From: Lenzites betulinus
Lineage: Eukaryota; Basidiomycota; Agaricomycetes; Polyporales; Polyporaceae
Direction of reading: 5' to 3'
DNA: 64,000 bases
Assembly: GCA_022264855.1 (NCBI GenBank)
Contig: JABYQU010000011.1
Coordinates: 248,001 to 312,000, forward strand
Numbering within the stretch: position 1 is the stretch's first letter; each line of letters begins with the position of its first letter. The notes under the pieces are model-generated. The model did no database searches, was not told where the DNA came from, and saw only the letters and a program-made list of their open reading frames with translations. Both the position numbers and the translations under genes were made by a program. Of the stretch, positions 48,101 to 58,727 are shown one piece after another.

Positions 48101-48907
48101 CCCTCCTGACCCTCCACTAGGACGTGTATGGATGGATATATGGTAGTCTAAATGTCAAGTGCTGGAATGATTACGAGCAGAATACACGGAGGTCTTTAGA
48201 GCCATACCTGTACGTCCAATGAACACTTCGCTGGGTATGAACGGCTCTGGCGGCGGGTCCGAACTTTCTAGTTCGTCAAGGTCAACCTGTTTCGAAGTCT
48301 GCGAAAGGTCCTCGAATGGCAGCCAAGGACACTCGGAGTCCACCGTCGCCTTGATCCTGCCTGTCTCCAGTTCTATCAGCAGGAGGGAAGTCTCCTTCTT
48401 TCCCACAAACACCCGCCGATCCTCGTCGCCCGAGAAGCTGAAAGGGGACATGTCGACAAGCTGAGACATGGAGAAGGGAAGCCTCTGCAAGGGGCTATCC
48501 GGCGAGGACATCACATAGATCTCTCCAGACTGAGGCTCTACTATGTATATCTCCTGCGCAGGATCGTCATCGTCCGTGATGTCTTGGTCGAGTTCCGGGT
48601 GCTCAGTGCGCACGAGAGGGCTGAATGCTGTGGGGGCAGACCCGGAGACGGCCTCAGGAGCAGCAGAGGATGCCATAGACCAGATAGATATCCCAGAAGT
48701 CCTATTGAGAGCATGGAGTTTACCGTCAACGGAGGCGACGAGGACTATGTCGAGGAGTTGAGGGTCATCCTGTCCGCCGAAGACAGGTCCGTCATGGGCG
48801 GTGTTGACATGGGTAGAGAGGCCCTTGGCCGGTCGGAGAGAGAGAAGTTCTGCAAAACATGCCCCCGCAGTGACGAGCAAAGCAGAGAGAGTAGAGATGG
48901 GTTTCAT
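45102..48907 (-). CDS. IRE1: Unfolded-protein-response sensor kinase/endoribonuclease Ire1
   Basis: ER transmembrane sensor that cleaves HAC1-type mRNA. Signal peptide MKPISTLSALLVTAGACFA, luminal beta-propeller start (VASVDGKLHALNRTSGISIW, IYIVEPQSGEIYVMS, FVGKKETSLLLIELETG), and the end of the luminal domain in YVGLVEESGSLFAMSP. The membrane span is AFTLCAVVLLVWVFV (near 47140-47190). A basic linker (KRKGIRRKRGKKKKA) precedes the kinase: GSHGTVVYKG, VAVKRM, IIHRDIKPQNILI, ISDFGLCKK, GTVGWRAPEIL. The C-terminal KEN RNase has CRDPKDANLLALEKGANDVV, HHYQDLPDNVKRLLGSMPEG and FTRRFPRLFLHVHG. The frame changes near 47535-47613; a 77 nt intron (47612-47536) joins VVF to DFPPELDTAKLIAKEH without loss. 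Confidence 0.93.
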
Positions 48908-49046
48908 GCCATGCGAGGAGCAGGGGGTGGTGGGTGGGAGAGCGCGAGAGCGAGATGTCGGCTCGATGGACAGTGGACACGACTACTTCGTACGCAGTAG
49001 TGCGGCAGACACAGTCTATAGTGCTGTCCAGAGCAACATCTACCAC

Positions 49047-49130
49047 GGCCCAATGGTCTAGTAGTATGATTCGCGCTTCGGGTCATGCCGAGTCTGCGCG
49101 AGGTCCCGGGTTCAATTCCCGGTTGGGCCC
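49047..49130 (+). tRNA. tRNA-Pro (CGG) with a 12 nt intron
   Basis: Acceptor stem GGCCCAA pairs with TTGGGCC, with C as discriminator. D-arm is TGGTCTAGTAGTATGA. Anticodon stem CGCGC pairs with GCGCG, the loop is TTCGGGT with anticodon CGG, and the intron TCATGCCGAGTC sits between positions 37 and 38, the canonical site. T-arm is CCGGGTTCAATTCCCGG. It resembles yeast tRNA-Pro in its TGGTCTAGTxGTATGATTC core. The internal A and B boxes are the promoter. It lies between the divergent IRE1 and LPxY-protein genes. Confidence 0.93.
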
Positions 49131-49505
49131 ATTATTTTGCCTCTTCGCACAGCAGTATAATAGCATAAATCCCGTTTACAATAATTCTGCCAGCGAACTT
49201 TAAGCTGGTTTGTTCGGTTCTGCTGCGAGGCGAGCCAAGCTGTCGTCTGTGTCGAATGCCGATGCGCAGCTTCGCGGAGGCGCATGATAATGTCGGCCCC
49301 GACGATCGAAGTTGCGGCCCGATGCCAGATCGCGATCGGGAGCTCGTGCCTTTCGCCAAGAGGCGCCCATATTTGGCACATTTTGCTGACTCTCGGCACG
49401 GAATCCCATCTCTCTCTCCTCCTCCCACCTCTCTTTGCCCAGTTCTCGCGGTCGTAGTTGAGGCCCAGTTTGCACCGCTAACAGCACTCTTTACTGTCAA
49501 CGCAC
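49131..49505. other. Spacer between tRNA-Pro and the LPxY protein gene
   Basis: About 375 bp, the probable promoter/5' UTR of the downstream gene. I looked for a signal-peptide/membrane exon like that of the neighbouring paralog and found none. Confidence 0.5.
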
Positions 49506-51346
49506 ATGTCATCTGCAGGGCCCAGCAGGCCCCGTGTAATAACCCTCACTGCCGACCAGCTCCTCGGCACGAGCCTCACTCCCGCACGCCCCCACAGGCA
49601 CGCAAAGACCAACAGTGCACCTCGGGTACTTACCATCGAGGACCTTGTTGGCACTGGACTCACTGTCGCCCGCCCCGCCTCGAGACCAGCTCCCACTCGC
49701 CCAGCTCCGCGCGCCGCTCCCAGAGCTCCTCCACCACGTGCTCCCGCCTCCTCCAGCACTCGCACGACCTTGAATCCACGCCTTGTGCGTGTTACAGCGG
49801 ATGAAGTGCTGAGGACAGGCATTCCTGTGCGCACTTTGCAGGCGGTGAAGGCGCGATCGGGACAGGCGCAGCCTCTCACGGCAGAGGAACTCTTGGCGGC
49901 GACTAGTCCGACGCCCTCTGGCAGCCGGATCACGCGAGGACGCGCAATCTCCTCCGGACTAAGCAGCGGGAGTAGCAGTGGTGCGAGCAGTAGTCGTCCC
50001 ACCACCGCCCCCGGTGCAGGTTCTACCACTGGACGTACCCTGGGGAGCCCGTCCACAGGCAACTCTCACGGCACACGACAAGCAGCCCAGCCTGCGAACC
50101 GCGTCAATGAGGGTTCGGGAGCCTCTGCATCTACTCATGGCCGGAACGCTCGTCAGGCGCGACGCAGCAACAGTCTGGGCTCTACACGGACGCTCCCCAT
50201 GTACACTCAGGAACCGGGAGAGTCTGAGGTGGTTATCAGCCGGTAGGTGTCACGTTCCCGTCCTTCTGTACCACTTGCGTTTTCCCAAGGTTCCCCAATT
50301 GCCGTCGGGGTTACACAGCGCCGCTGCCGAAAGATCGCTCTCTATAGCAAAAACTACGCATTTGCTTGGCGAGGCTATACTGCGTATTCTGCATTCGCAG
50401 TCTGTCAGTGCGTGACGCCATTGATATTGATGTTCATCTTCAATCCATCTTTCGACTGTAACGATGACATGAGCTGATCTCGCCCTCCAGTGGCGCGAAT
50501 GAACTCGAAGACGGCGACGGCGCCGAAACCCCGATAACGGCTATGTCCCCAGTGGACGAGAATGAGCCAAATTCAGATGCCACTGCAGTCGCCGCCGGCT
50601 CGATCCCCTCACCCCCAGCTTCACCGGACTTGACAGAGGGGCCAACAATCAGTCGTCAACTGAGCCCTGTTGACGCGAGCTCGCCCGCCGAGTCGCCTCT
50701 ACCTAGCGGTGTACCGTCTCTGCCCCCTTGGACATCGATCTACCCTGATGCGGCTCCGTCGTACGAGGCTGTTATGAGCACTCCGAACCTGCATGTCTAT
50801 CACAACTCGCCGGCGCCCAGTTCGCCCATCCTCATTCCTAGCTCGTTCCCGTGGAATGCCAACCCAAGCGGCTCTCCTCCCTACTCGGCGTCGCCGGTAC
50901 TCCGGCATGCGACGCCCAGCTCCGCATTAGCCAGCAGCGGCAGTCCCGTCTCTACCAGTCCCGGACCCGGACCCGGACCCGTATCGACCTCACCACGTCC
51001 CAGCGTCCGCGTCGTCGCCCCGCATGTGCCCGCGGCCTCGCGCACCTCGCCCGGCTCCAGGAGCCCTGGCAGCCCCTCCAGTTCCCCCGGCGAACGGTCG
51101 GATGGGGCAGACACACACCGCCGTCGCTTCGGATTCATGTCCCTCTTCCACTCGCGCAGCTCCAGTCGCCTCCGCGCCCGCTCGCACTCACACTCACACT
51201 CTCTGTCGTCGCCGCAGACGGGCCCCAGCCGCGTTGCGTCGCCAGAGCTCCTCGCCCCGGTCCCCACGCGCCCGTTCCACCGGCTGTCCCAGTCTGCGTC
51301 TGGCTCGATGCTGGACCTCGTCTCGCGTTCGCGTGCGGACAGCTAA
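49506..51346 (+). CDS. Ser/Pro-rich LPxY-motif protein lacking a membrane segment (paralog 1)
   Basis: Two exons (49506-50242 and 50491-51346) around a 248 nt intron, long for this window; 530 residues, mostly low complexity. Four N-terminal repeats of the type LTA(D/E)(Q/E)LL: LTADQLLGTSL, LTIEDLVGTGL, VTADEVLRTGI, LTAEELLAATS. Just before the intron is LPMYTQEPGESEVVISR. After it come DAAPSYEAV, RRRFGFMSLFHSRSS and a C-terminus with SASGSMLDLVSRSRADS. These blocks align in order with the next gene, which has signal peptide, membrane span and a further C-terminal region that this one lacks. LPxY is a Rsp5-type WW-domain ligand, so a soluble ubiquitin-ligase adaptor is one possibility. Function unknown. 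Confidence 0.78.
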
Positions 51347-51991
51347 GGCTATATTGGCCGGCTGTGTAGCGCACTTCCCCCCTCCGTTTGTGTACAAATA
51401 GTACTTATTCTTATGCACCCCTCACATCTCTATGCCGACGCCATATCTCGTTAGTCTGGATCAAGTCCCCATTTATTGTGTTATATACCTTTCCACACGG
51501 ACCGTTTCTACCTGCTGTAGCTATTATTCCCCCACCCCCTTTCTCAGCCCATAGAATTTAGTTCGTAGTCACATATCGACTGCGCTTTACGAGTCGTGGT
51601 AACCCCAATTAGCTGCGCACAGGATTTCCCCAGATCGTCGGCCGGTTGGCCCAAAATCTATTGTGTCTTCCGATCTTGCTGTCATGGCTCTGGATAACGA
51701 TGCTGCATAATACAACTGCGCGTCGGTTGCCGATACTGCACTGGTCTGCTAAACAATGTTTAAAACAACGATAACAGAGGAGTCCGCGCTCTGACGAAAA
51801 TAGGATGTGTCATGTACGGCGTCCCTTGGCGTCCGTCCCTGACCTGGAATCACGGCGGCAACTCCTCTCCTTCTCCTCTCCTCTTATCCCCCTCTTCTCC
51901 CCCGTCTGTACTTGGGTATTGCTCGTTGTTCACGTCTAATTTACGTCTCCACGACAACGCGGACAGCACAGGCAACCCCTCGGTTGGCCCC
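51347..51991. other. Spacer between the two LPxY paralogs
   Basis: About 645 bp, pyrimidine-rich near 51840-51910 just ahead of the next start. Holds the 3' UTR of the first paralog and the promoter of the second. No gene. Confidence 0.5.
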
Positions 51992-54122
51992 ATGTATCAC
52001 AATTCTGTAACCTGTGCTCTCCTGGTGCTCCTCGCGTCGTCCAGCGCACGAGCAGCCCCAACCGACTCTCAACTCCACCGGAGACAGACTTCGAGTGGAT
52101 CGAGCACCCCGGGGGCCATAGGGCCACAGATATGGGTGCGTCTCGCCGAGCGACCTGACGACTCCCCACGCTCACCGCGCACAGATCCCGCTCGTGATAC
52201 TCGCAATCCTCATCGTCGCAGGCCTCTCTGTCGCCTGCTACAGCCGCAACTTCGGGCGGTGGTCGAACTGGGGCGGGAGTGTCGCGCAGGCGGCGGCCGC
52301 CGCGGCGGGGACGACGCCCGCGAACGCGCGTGAGCTCACTGCGGACCAGCTCGCGGGCACGACGGCGAACAACACGACGGCGAACGCGAGCGGGGGCACT
52401 GGACGTGCGCGGAGGCCGCGGCGCACTCGCCGCACCCCGAGCCAGATCTCGACCCACTCGCTGCCAGCGTACATGAAGGAGCCTGGAGACCAGGAGATTG
52501 TGATTGGCAGGTGGGTGTGCGGGCGCAGTATCATGATATCACTCTTGTGCTGACTTTAGCTCTGCAGGGGTCAGGATGACCTGGAAGACATGCCGATACC
52601 AATTACGGTGACGATGCCCATGGTCGACGAGAATATCGCCGATACTCCCGACGGCTCGTTCGACGCGACGAGGCCCTCGTCCGAGTATGTGGCGATGCCA
52701 GAGTCGCCTACGGACGAGCCGCTGCTCCAGCACGGAGAGCACGAGTCTGAGCAGCACCTGACTGCGACGCACGACGACTCTGCGACGCGTAGGAGCTTCG
52801 ACAGCGCCATCAGCTCAGATAACTCGCATGTGAACTACACTGATGATGCGCCTCCGTACGAGGCTATCCCGCTCAACAGCTCGGCTGACTCTCCCACGTC
52901 TTCCCTCCCATCGAACCCTGCGCATGCTGCGGGGGCGTCGGGGGGCCAAGCGCCACAGCCACAAACCCATGGGGAAGGCGTCGGCGCTGGGTCCACACGC
53001 CGACGGTCGGTGTTCATGTCGATCTTCAACCCGCGCAACTCTCGCATGGCGCCTCCCCCGGTGCCCAGCAACGCGGGCTCGCCCGAGCCGCGGCCCAGCG
53101 GCCACACTCGCGAAGGCTCGGGCCCCTCCATCGTCTCCCTCGCACCCTCCGAGCGCGACCCGCGTCCACGGAGTCGCGTCCGGCACCGGCCGTCGCACTC
53201 TGGGTCGGGCTCGATGTTCAGCCTGCTGTCGCGCACGCGGTCGAACGGGAACCTTGCGGCGGACAGGCTGACCTCGCCCTCGATGATCAGTCTGAACTCG
53301 ATCTCCTCGCCATTGTCGCACACGCTCGTCCGGACAGAGTTCGCCTACCCGAAGACCGGCCCCACCCCGGAACAGCTCAAATTTATCTCTAGCAGGGACA
53401 ATGTCGCGCGGTTTGGTGTCCCGTATGGCTCGGACGCGATTGCGTTCGCGTCGACGTCAAGAGTGAACCTGGAGCCGCCCCCTGGGTTTGAGGAGGTTGC
53501 CACCACGAGTGGGACATCGCCTCTCGCCGCTGAGGAAAGGGACGAGAGTCCTGACTTAACAATGTCGGAAGAGTCGAACGACGTCGAGGCGACTGCGGCC
53601 GGCAATGGCACACATGTGGCATCCTCGGAGAGCAGTTCTCAGGCTCAGGCACAGAACACAGAGGTGCCCACGTCGACGTCCAACAGCATCGAAGGTCTAC
53701 CGCCAACCTCAGATCCTCTCGAAGCTCAGTTCTCTGTACCGTCGGCGAGTCTTCCGAGTATAACCACGTCACCCTCAGAGCCTTCCCACCCCGCCCCGTT
53801 GTCGCCTCCCCCGAGTGCGTCTACAACATCCCCAGCTCCGTCCAACCCCCCTCCATCTGCTTTCAAAGGCGGCTTCAATACGGGTTCCCTCCCTACCCGC
53901 GCCGCTTCCCGGGCGAGCTCGTACATGACCTTTGAAACGGCCGACGAGTCCATGAACGCATCGGAGCCCCCGACTCCTGGGGCATCGCGCTACGATCTCG
54001 CGGATGACGCGTATGAGAGCGCGGTAGAGACACCTGTGGACGGTTCCGTACCTGTTACTCCACGACTTGAATCACGACACCTACATGAACCTACCGACAC
54101 GACCATCACGCCTGGAAGATGA
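51992..54122 (+). CDS. Single-pass membrane protein with LPxY motif and Ser/Pro-rich tail (paralog 2)
   Basis: Three exons (51992-52135, 52185-52510, 52568-54122), 674 residues. Signal peptide MYHNSVTCALLVLLASSSARA, a short ectodomain with a Kex2-like HRR site, and a membrane span IPLVILAILIVAGLSVAC at about residues 49-66. The long cytosolic tail contains LTADQLAGT, LPAYMKEPGDQEIVIGR (about residue 145), DDAPPYEAIP (about 248), RRRSVFMSIFNPRNSR, SGSGSMFSLLSRTRS and a terminal TP-rich stretch. LPAY is an LPxY motif of the kind bound by Rsp5/Nedd4 WW domains, so an adaptor or a cargo of that ligase is inferred. The neighbouring paralog shares the tail blocks but not the membrane part. No enzymatic domain. 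Confidence 0.8.
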
Positions 54123-55568
54123 GCCACATCTAAGTACCGGCTTACCTGACGCCCCGTCATGCCCAACCGCCCGGAAGGTCGCCAGGACTGGTACGGTTCC
54201 CCATCTGGACCTTTCTCGCTCACCGTTGAGAACGGACTATGTTTTTCTGCATGCTTTCTTAGCGTGATGCATCTCACGCTGCTTCTGTTACATTTGCTTC
54301 ATTTACGTCGCCTTTGCCCTGCTGGGCGGAGACACGCTACCTTCGATCCGCTCGTGCACCCGTGCGATGCATATGATCAAGGAGAGCACCCTCCGCCCCT
54401 CACCGGCATCGGTTGTACGCAGTACTACTTTTTGTTGTGTGCTCCTCGCATCTGCATCGTCATCTGTACCATCATCATAGGCTCTATCTCCTGCGACACC
54501 CCATTGCATCTGCATCTTTCCTACCTCTATCCCGGATCTCTCTGGCACCATCTATCGTCCTGCTGCTTAATAGACACCCCCTGCCCCCCACCCCCTGCTG
54601 GATCCTCCCCCATCCCCCCTTTCCTCCGTATATCTATTGGATAGAGCTTATCCCTGCGTCTACTGTCATCGCCCCCCTACGTCGACCCTTGCCGGGTTCC
54701 TGTTGCTTATACTGTGTTTATTGCATTAAGCATCACCCACACTCTGACACGATTTAAACAGTCTCTGAGTCTGACCTCACCGTGCTAGTCTCGTAGCCAC
54801 CCGGCATAGGGATCGCTCCCACTGATCGGGCAAGGGGCCCGGGCAGGAGACCAAGCAGCGCTACACATCAAGCTACTAGGTTTCAACACTGTCTCCTGTC
54901 TTTGCCTTCTCTGGACGTCCTTCCAACATTAGCATCTGGTTATGAGACCAGACCTCACGACAAGCAGAAGGTAAGAGCCTTTCAGCTGCAAGTGTTGACA
55001 TTCTGAAAGGAGCCAGAAGGGCAGCAGCCTCATGAGTACTGTATTACGAGGAGCCTTAACGATCTCCGTAAATCCGGAAGATGCCGGAGCAACGCTCCGA
55101 TTCTTGAAAAGCTCTGCACAAGTGAGGCATAGGTTAATAGACCAACCGCATGTCAATCCAGCGTGCAGAAGGCATTGATCGTTCTAGCGCAGAAGACCTA
55201 CTGAAATAAATATCGCAGGTGTAGTAGCTAGTACTTTTAAGAGCAAGTAGCTGAGGGAGGCGCTCGTATATTGATCTGGACCGCCGACTTCAAACATGTC
55301 TGTATACCGGCGTTAACGTTGACTCTCCCTGAGACTGTCTTCGAAGGTCTCGAGCTCACACGTCCTGCAAAGCCACCTCTCGCTTAGCTTGCTTCACTGA
55401 CACTGCCGTGAACTGAGCTACACCTTGCTAGCCAACAATAATACTCAAGTCTCTGAATCTGCTGCCTCCCCACCCCCGCCGCCCCAAACTTCCGGAACTC
55501 TTTGCAGTGTCTTCCGTGGATTCAGCGGTTAGTTGACGAGCCTATCGCGCACCTTCACATTCCATACC
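54123..55568. other. 1.4 kb spacer upstream of RCF1
   Basis: C/T-rich near 54420-54660, probably 3' UTR of the membrane protein gene. The rest has only short frames without motifs. I see no gene, tRNA or repeat. Confidence 0.5.
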
Positions 55569-56150
55569 ATGAGCACAACGCCTGTGGCGGATTCCGGTAT
55601 GGTGCTGGACGCGAACGAAATACCTATCGAGTCGTGGGGCGGCAAGTTTGAGCGCAAGTTCAAGGAGAACCCATTCGTACCAGTCCGTGAGTTTCTGATC
55701 ACTTCCGGCCGGTATACAATCTCTCAACGCCCCCATTCAACTCCAACCAACGCAGTGGCCGGGCTGACGACCGTGTCCCTCATCGTCGCCGGCGCGAAAC
55801 TCCGGCGGCGGGACAGCGTCTCGCTCAACCATTGGCTCCGCGTCCGCGTGCTCATGCAGGGTCTGACCATCGTCGCCGTCGTCGGCGGCTCATGGTGGTA
55901 TGGGCAAATGAAGCACCAGAAGGAGGCCGCCACAGCCGTAGAGCAGGAACGGCTGCTCGAGCGCGCCGGGTTCGAGGCGCGGCTTCGTGCGGCCGAGGAG
56001 ACGGACAAGCTCGAGAAGCTCGAGCAGGAGGTGCACTCACGCGCGTCCGCAGCGCAAGGCGGAGCGAAACCTGGCTGGTTGGGGGGATGGTTTGGGAAGG
56101 GCGGGTCGGGGAGCAGCGGCGCGGCGGACGGGAGCAGTTCCAGTGCGTAA
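55569..56150 (+). CDS. RCF1: HIG1-domain respiratory supercomplex factor Rcf1
   Basis: Mitochondrial inner-membrane protein that associates with complexes III and IV. Two exons, 55569-55686 and 55756-56150, give 170 residues. The 69 nt intron is a multiple of three without a stop, so the unspliced frame misleadingly stays open. The join gives NPFVPVLAGLTTVSLIVAGAK, the first HIG1 membrane helix. Then NHWLRVRVLMQGLT matches the HIG1 motif (Q/I)x3(R/H)xRx3Q apart from Asn at the first position. VAVVGGSWWYG is the second helix. A charged coiled coil (AEETDKLEKLEQEVHSR) and a Gly/Ser tail follow. Convergent with URM1, 112 bp apart. Confidence 0.9.
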   Translation: MSTTPVADSGMVLDANEIPIESWGGKFERKFKENPFVPVREFLITSGRYTISQRPHSTPTNAVAGLTTVSLIVAGAKLRRRDSVSLNHWLRVRVLMQGLTIVAVVGGSWWYGQMKHQKEAATAVEQERLLERAGFEARLRAAEETDKLEKLEQEVHSRASAAQGGAKPGWLGGWFGKGGSGSSGAADGSSSSA

Positions 56151-56262
56151 ACGTTTAGTCAATGACTCCGGCTCGTAGCTCGCCCTATTATACATGCGAA
56201 CCCCTCCCCTCATTCTGGCCCCTAGCTATGCGGTGGATTCCCTTCAAATGGCTGAGCGGAGG

Positions 56263-56682
56263 CTAGCCACCGTGCAGGGTCGAGATGAAGACGATCTCGT
56301 CCCCATCTTTGAGCTCATACTCCCCCTCGCCTTCCAGCTCCCAGTCCGCATCGTTCACGAGCACGAGTATTCCCGGCCGGCTGCCGATCCAACGTCGCGC
56401 ATATGAGTCCAGACATCGGAGTGAACGAGGGTGTGCGACGTACACCGTCCCGTTCTCGACGAACAGCTCCGCGCGCTCCTTCAGCAGATTGTCCCGCAGC
56501 CAGAAAACAAGGTATGCGAGGTCCGCGGGTTTCTCTGGAGCGTCAGCTCGTTCTGCGGCTGATTCTGTCTTGGAAGTGGATGTGGGGACGAGGGCGGGGA
56601 TTGTAACGCGGTGCGAACGTTGGTTTGAGAAGAGTAGCTCGAGACCTCCTCCGAACTCGATTTTGATTGATACCGTGGACAT
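56263..56682 (-). CDS. URM1: Ubiquitin-related modifier Urm1
   Basis: Sulfur carrier for tRNA wobble-uridine thiolation and protein conjugation (urmylation). Two exons (56682-56444 and 56380-56263) encode 118 residues. The N-terminus MSTVSIKIEFGGGLELLF is the first beta-grasp strand. Splicing joins ELFVENGT to VRPGILVLVNDADWELEG, a highly conserved Urm1 block. DGDEIVFISTLHGG ends the protein with the diglycine that is activated as a thiocarboxylate. The unspliced frame stays open through the 63 nt intron. The length is slightly above the ~100 residues of yeast because of an Ala/Glu-rich insertion (ESAAERADAPEKPAD). Confidence 0.94.
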   Translation of the reverse strand: MSTVSIKIEFGGGLELLFSNQRSHRVTIPALVPTSTSKTESAAERADAPEKPADLAYLVFWLRDNLLKERAELFVENGTVYVAHPRSLRCLDSYARRWIGSRPGILVLVNDADWELEGEGEYELKDGDEIVFISTLHGG

Positions 56683-57050
56683 GAAATGAAATTTGTGTGT
56701 GCCTCGTCGACGTCGGGGGTGCTCGGTGAAGGCAAATATATCACAAGCAGCCAAGTATTATTGTATTGTTCAGAGGGAGGGACGTGGACAGGACGTGGAT
56801 ATAGATGAGTTCGTATAAAGCTTTCTGAGCAGATCTTTTATGATGTGTCGCTTAGATCAAATTCGCAGATCTGAATCTACGATCTGCTCTAGTACAGAGT
56901 ACTTGTGAACCGGGCAAGTGGCAACTCCCGATCGACTCTCGCACCAGACTACGAGTACTAGCTATCCCGGTGCTGTAACTATTGCCGTCCTCCTATCCTG
57001 GCTTTGCTTTTCTGCAGTCTGTGTATCAGAATTGTCTCCCCGGCGCGAAA
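56683..57050. other. Divergent promoter region between URM1 and the DUF7918-type gene
   Basis: About 370 bp without supported genes. Confidence 0.5.
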
Positions 57051-58333
57051 ATGCCACTTCAGCTTGGCCGGTATTCCGTCCACATCCGGTGTGACGACAA
57101 AGAACTGGAAATGTTTGACGTGAAATTGGAGAACGAGAAGACGATTAGCTGCTGGATACCGAGCGAGGAAGGCAAGGTGATGTCGCGCCACATACCCGCT
57201 TGCCTAGCTGACTATCAGCCGTGTGCAACATGATACATGGTCGCTAACTTCCCCTCATGATGTCTCAGGCATTTTCCGTGCACTGGAAAGACGAAAGTTC
57301 TGCAGCTATCATGATGGTTTGGTGCTACATGGATGGCCGCAAGGTGGCGGCAGGTGCCCACAAAACCACACGCACTGGCAAATGCTCCGGGGTGTACAAA
57401 ACGGCGGAGCAGATCGCTCCCTTTGTCTTTGCACCTCTGGTTCTCACTGGTGGGTCTACATATGTGCAACCTCTCAAGCCTCCTCTCATTCATTGCACAA
57501 TGTGCCATAGACGATGAGGCGTTTGCGAACAACAATATCATAAGCGCAGAGCTAGGCACAATACGAGTGGAGATGATTCGTGTTCAGAACTTCACCTCAA
57601 CCCAGACGCCCTTCTACACGCGTGACGTCCACGAAATCGGTCCTATCCATGAGAGGAATAAGAAAGCAGGCGTTCACACTGTTGCGTAAGTCATACGAAA
57701 CCCCTGACCCCGTCGTAATATAATTCTCGGAATCCTGGTCGAACTGCTAACAGCAGGCGGTCATATTCTAGCTTAGGACCACCTAAGAAGGCTGTAGTCA
57801 GTTATGGGCACGTCCCGGTTGGAGCCGACGATGAGCCCTTCGCAATTTTCAAGTTCTGTTACCGGCCTTTAGGTGCAGTGCATTGACTGTGCCCCCATAT
57901 TTCACACATGCTCACATGTAGTTGCAGCGCTTCTGCAGGCAAACGGCATTGCACCACCCTCTGCACCACCCGCAAAGAACAAGAAACGCGCCGCAGATGT
58001 CAATGCCGATCCTGATGCAAACGGCGTTGGCCCGAGTGACCCCAAGCGACCGCGAACGGACACGGATACAAATACAAGCGCCCATGTCAAGCCCGAACCC
58101 GACGATGACGACGAGGACGACGGTGTTGATGACATGCAGTTCCTCGAGGTATATCGCACCTCTGTATGTGTGGCGTTTGATTTTGAACGTCAGCACAGGA
58201 GCAACTGGCGATGATGCAGAGACGAGTGGAGCAAGCCAGGGCCGAGAGACAGGCCAAGAAGAATATCAAGCGGGAGGTCTCCCCGATCCATGTGCCTCTT
58301 GCATCTAGTCAAGAAGTCATTGATTTGACGTGA
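57051..58333 (+). CDS. DUF7918-type basidiomycete protein with C-terminal SIM-like motif
   Basis: Six exons. Start MPLQLGRYSVHIRCDDKELE, then FSVHWKDESSAAIMMVWCYM, DGRKVAAGAHKT, DDEAFANNNIISAELGTIRV, HERNKKAGVHTVALGPPKKA, and FAIFKFCYRPLVAALLQANG. This beta-rich core matches the DUF7918 family as I recall it, common in mushrooms. The tail is disordered with a basic KNKKRA, KRPRTDTD stretch and an acidic DDDDEDDG run, then a helix EEQLAMMQRRVEQARAE. The protein ends SQEVIDLT, which fits the SUMO-interaction consensus VIDL(T). The basic clusters suggest nuclear location. Function unknown. A second copy of only the last exons lies at 61519-61938. Confidence 0.75.
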
Positions 58334-58727
58334 CTGCATAACGTCTGTCTGGCTGTCCTTCTACTTTTTCTTTTGCGCTTTTAGTAATGTTTGGCCGTCT
58401 ATGGCGACTAATGTCCGGTTTGGGTTATAGAGCTTAAGACCTGTACATGTAGTATGGTGGCCTCGAGTTCAAGTCACACATCTTGCTTAATTCTGTACTT
58501 ACGTACTCATGGACTCCGAGTCATAGTATATCTCATGAATAATCACTGGCACAGAACGCTGCAGCGCCGGCAACTTAATGAAGGACACAATTGCAGCCCC
58601 ACCACTCCAAATGTGCGTCGCACCACAGGTAGCGTGCGCAGGCAAGTCGTGCAATTTACTGGACGATACAGGAAGATAAACTGCGGGGCCACGAGCCCTT
58701 TCTTATGATTCGTGTAACGTACAGCGA
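58334..58727. other. Convergent spacer after the DUF7918-type gene
   Basis: About 390 bp between converging 3' ends. No gene or repeat seen. Confidence 0.5.
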
